Source: Symbiodinium natans
Lineage: Eukaryota > Sar > Dinophyceae > Suessiales > Symbiodiniaceae
NCBI GenBank assembly: GCA_905221605.1
Contig: CAJNDS010002279.1
Span: 5,001 to 69,000, forward strand
DNA length: 64,000 nt
Direction: 5' to 3'
How positions within the stretch are numbered: the first letter of the stretch is position 1; the number at the start of each line of letters is the position of its first letter. The notes under the pieces are model-generated. The model made no database searches. It was not told the origin of the DNA and saw only the letters and a program-made list of their open reading frames with translations. Positions 63,320-64,000 of the stretch are shown here, piece after piece. The position numbers were made by a program, and so were the translations under genes.

Positions 63320-63385
63320 CCCCCGCCCATCGGTGGGGACTTCTACAACTGCTGGACTGGCGATCCACACTTTGTCTGCCGCCGC
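63320..63385 (+). CDS. Possible CCP-like module fragment
   Basis: PPIGGDFYNCWTGDPHFVCR has F.C....P...C spacing only. Flanked on both sides by telomeric repeat within 30 bp, as real exons are here. Confidence 0.3.
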
Positions 63386-64000
63386 TCGGTTCAGTCGAGG
63401 GGTTTGGGTTTTAGGGTTTAGGGTTTAGGGTTTAGGTTTAGGGTTTAGGGATTAGGGTTTAGGGTTTAATTAGGGTTTAGGGTTTAGGGTTTAGGGCTCA
63501 GCAACTTCTGGGGGTTTGGGTTGAGGCTTTGGGGCTTTAAGGCCGTCTGGCGGGCCCCGCACCCATACCGCAACGTTAAAGGCTTTGCAACGGATCTGCT
63601 TGTTGGATATGGGTATTTTCCAGAATCAGGGTACCCCTTTTATACCTCACATAGAATAGAATCCCCCTTAAAGGGACCCCCCAAATGGGTCCCCCTGTCT
63701 TCGGAAACCCCCCATCTGGTTTTGTGATTGATGGTTGCATTCAACCAACACAGTTGAGCTTCCCTTTCTAGCCCTTCGCCCTCACCACCCTACGCCTTAA
63801 AGCCATAAACCTTAGCCGGGCTTTAAAACATGAGTCTCCCTAAGCCTTAAAAACCTTAAGGCCGAAAGCCTCAAGCCATAAACCTTAACAACCGGGCTTT
63901 ACATGAGGGTCCGGGTAGCCCTAAACTGGCCCCAAACCCTGGACCCAAATAACCCGAAACTGACCCAAGGTGCGGGTTTCGGGTTTAGGGTTTAGGGTTT

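Overview
The window is eukaryotic nuclear DNA, most probably from a dinoflagellate, and within those a member of the Suessiales (Symbiodiniaceae or Polarella-like). The reasons are: arrays of the telomere-type heptamer TTTAGGG/CCCTAAA in almost every non-coding stretch; very short exons; introns that can only be read in frame with GA-AG or GC-AG as well as GT-AG borders; and many short inverted-repeat elements of the introner type, several of which are themselves introns. The organism call is an inference. Everything recognised as coding is on the + strand. No rRNA, tRNA or CRISPR array was recognised.

Layout. (1) About 2.36-17.03 kb: a phosphoglycolate-phosphatase-type HAD hydrolase gene in at least 11 exons, most of them under 100 bp, in introns of up to about 2.3 kb (more across an unlocated middle part). 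One or two middle exons, between 7.68 and 11.64 kb, were not found. (2) About 21-35.5 kb and 39.6-63.4 kb: more than 35 short exons encoding pieces of one Cys-rich, sushi/CCP-like module (NGC.GI.GKTV.SG..C...C..GYTPS...L.C..G.L.P.TF.C.P.PC). They belong to one or more very large, presumably secreted or cell-surface proteins. (3) 35.95-38.32 kb: a compact 8-exon gene for a BAR-UBA protein with three DLLDL/DLLDF motifs, probably an endocytic membrane-bending adaptor. Its reconstructed CDS is 1,536 nt, in frame throughout.

Mobile introns. I can align at least eight families of about 80-250 bp elements, here lettered A-H, plus a nested element K. Nearly all begin with CT and end with AG inside terminal inverted repeats. 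In the BAR gene, five of the seven introns are such an element plus a 4-bp target duplication: the left target copy supplies the donor (GA, GC or GT) and the element's terminal AG is the acceptor. A sixth intron is a family-E element with unusual borders. The first intron has a body of telomere-like repeat between direct repeats of exon sequence. Telomeric arrays also sit inside elements of three families, and one element sits inside a telomeric array, so the two repeat classes appear to invade each other.

The rest of the sequence is telomeric arrays and their homogenised variants (TTTTAGGG, CCCCTAA, GGGTAGTTA and others), microsatellites, long poly-C/poly-G runs, and a few unusual structures: a 47-bp-arm hairpin near 57.67 kb, an exon-plus-telomere inverted repeat at 39.25-39.69 kb, and an 87-bp tandem repeat at 42.9-43.2 kb.
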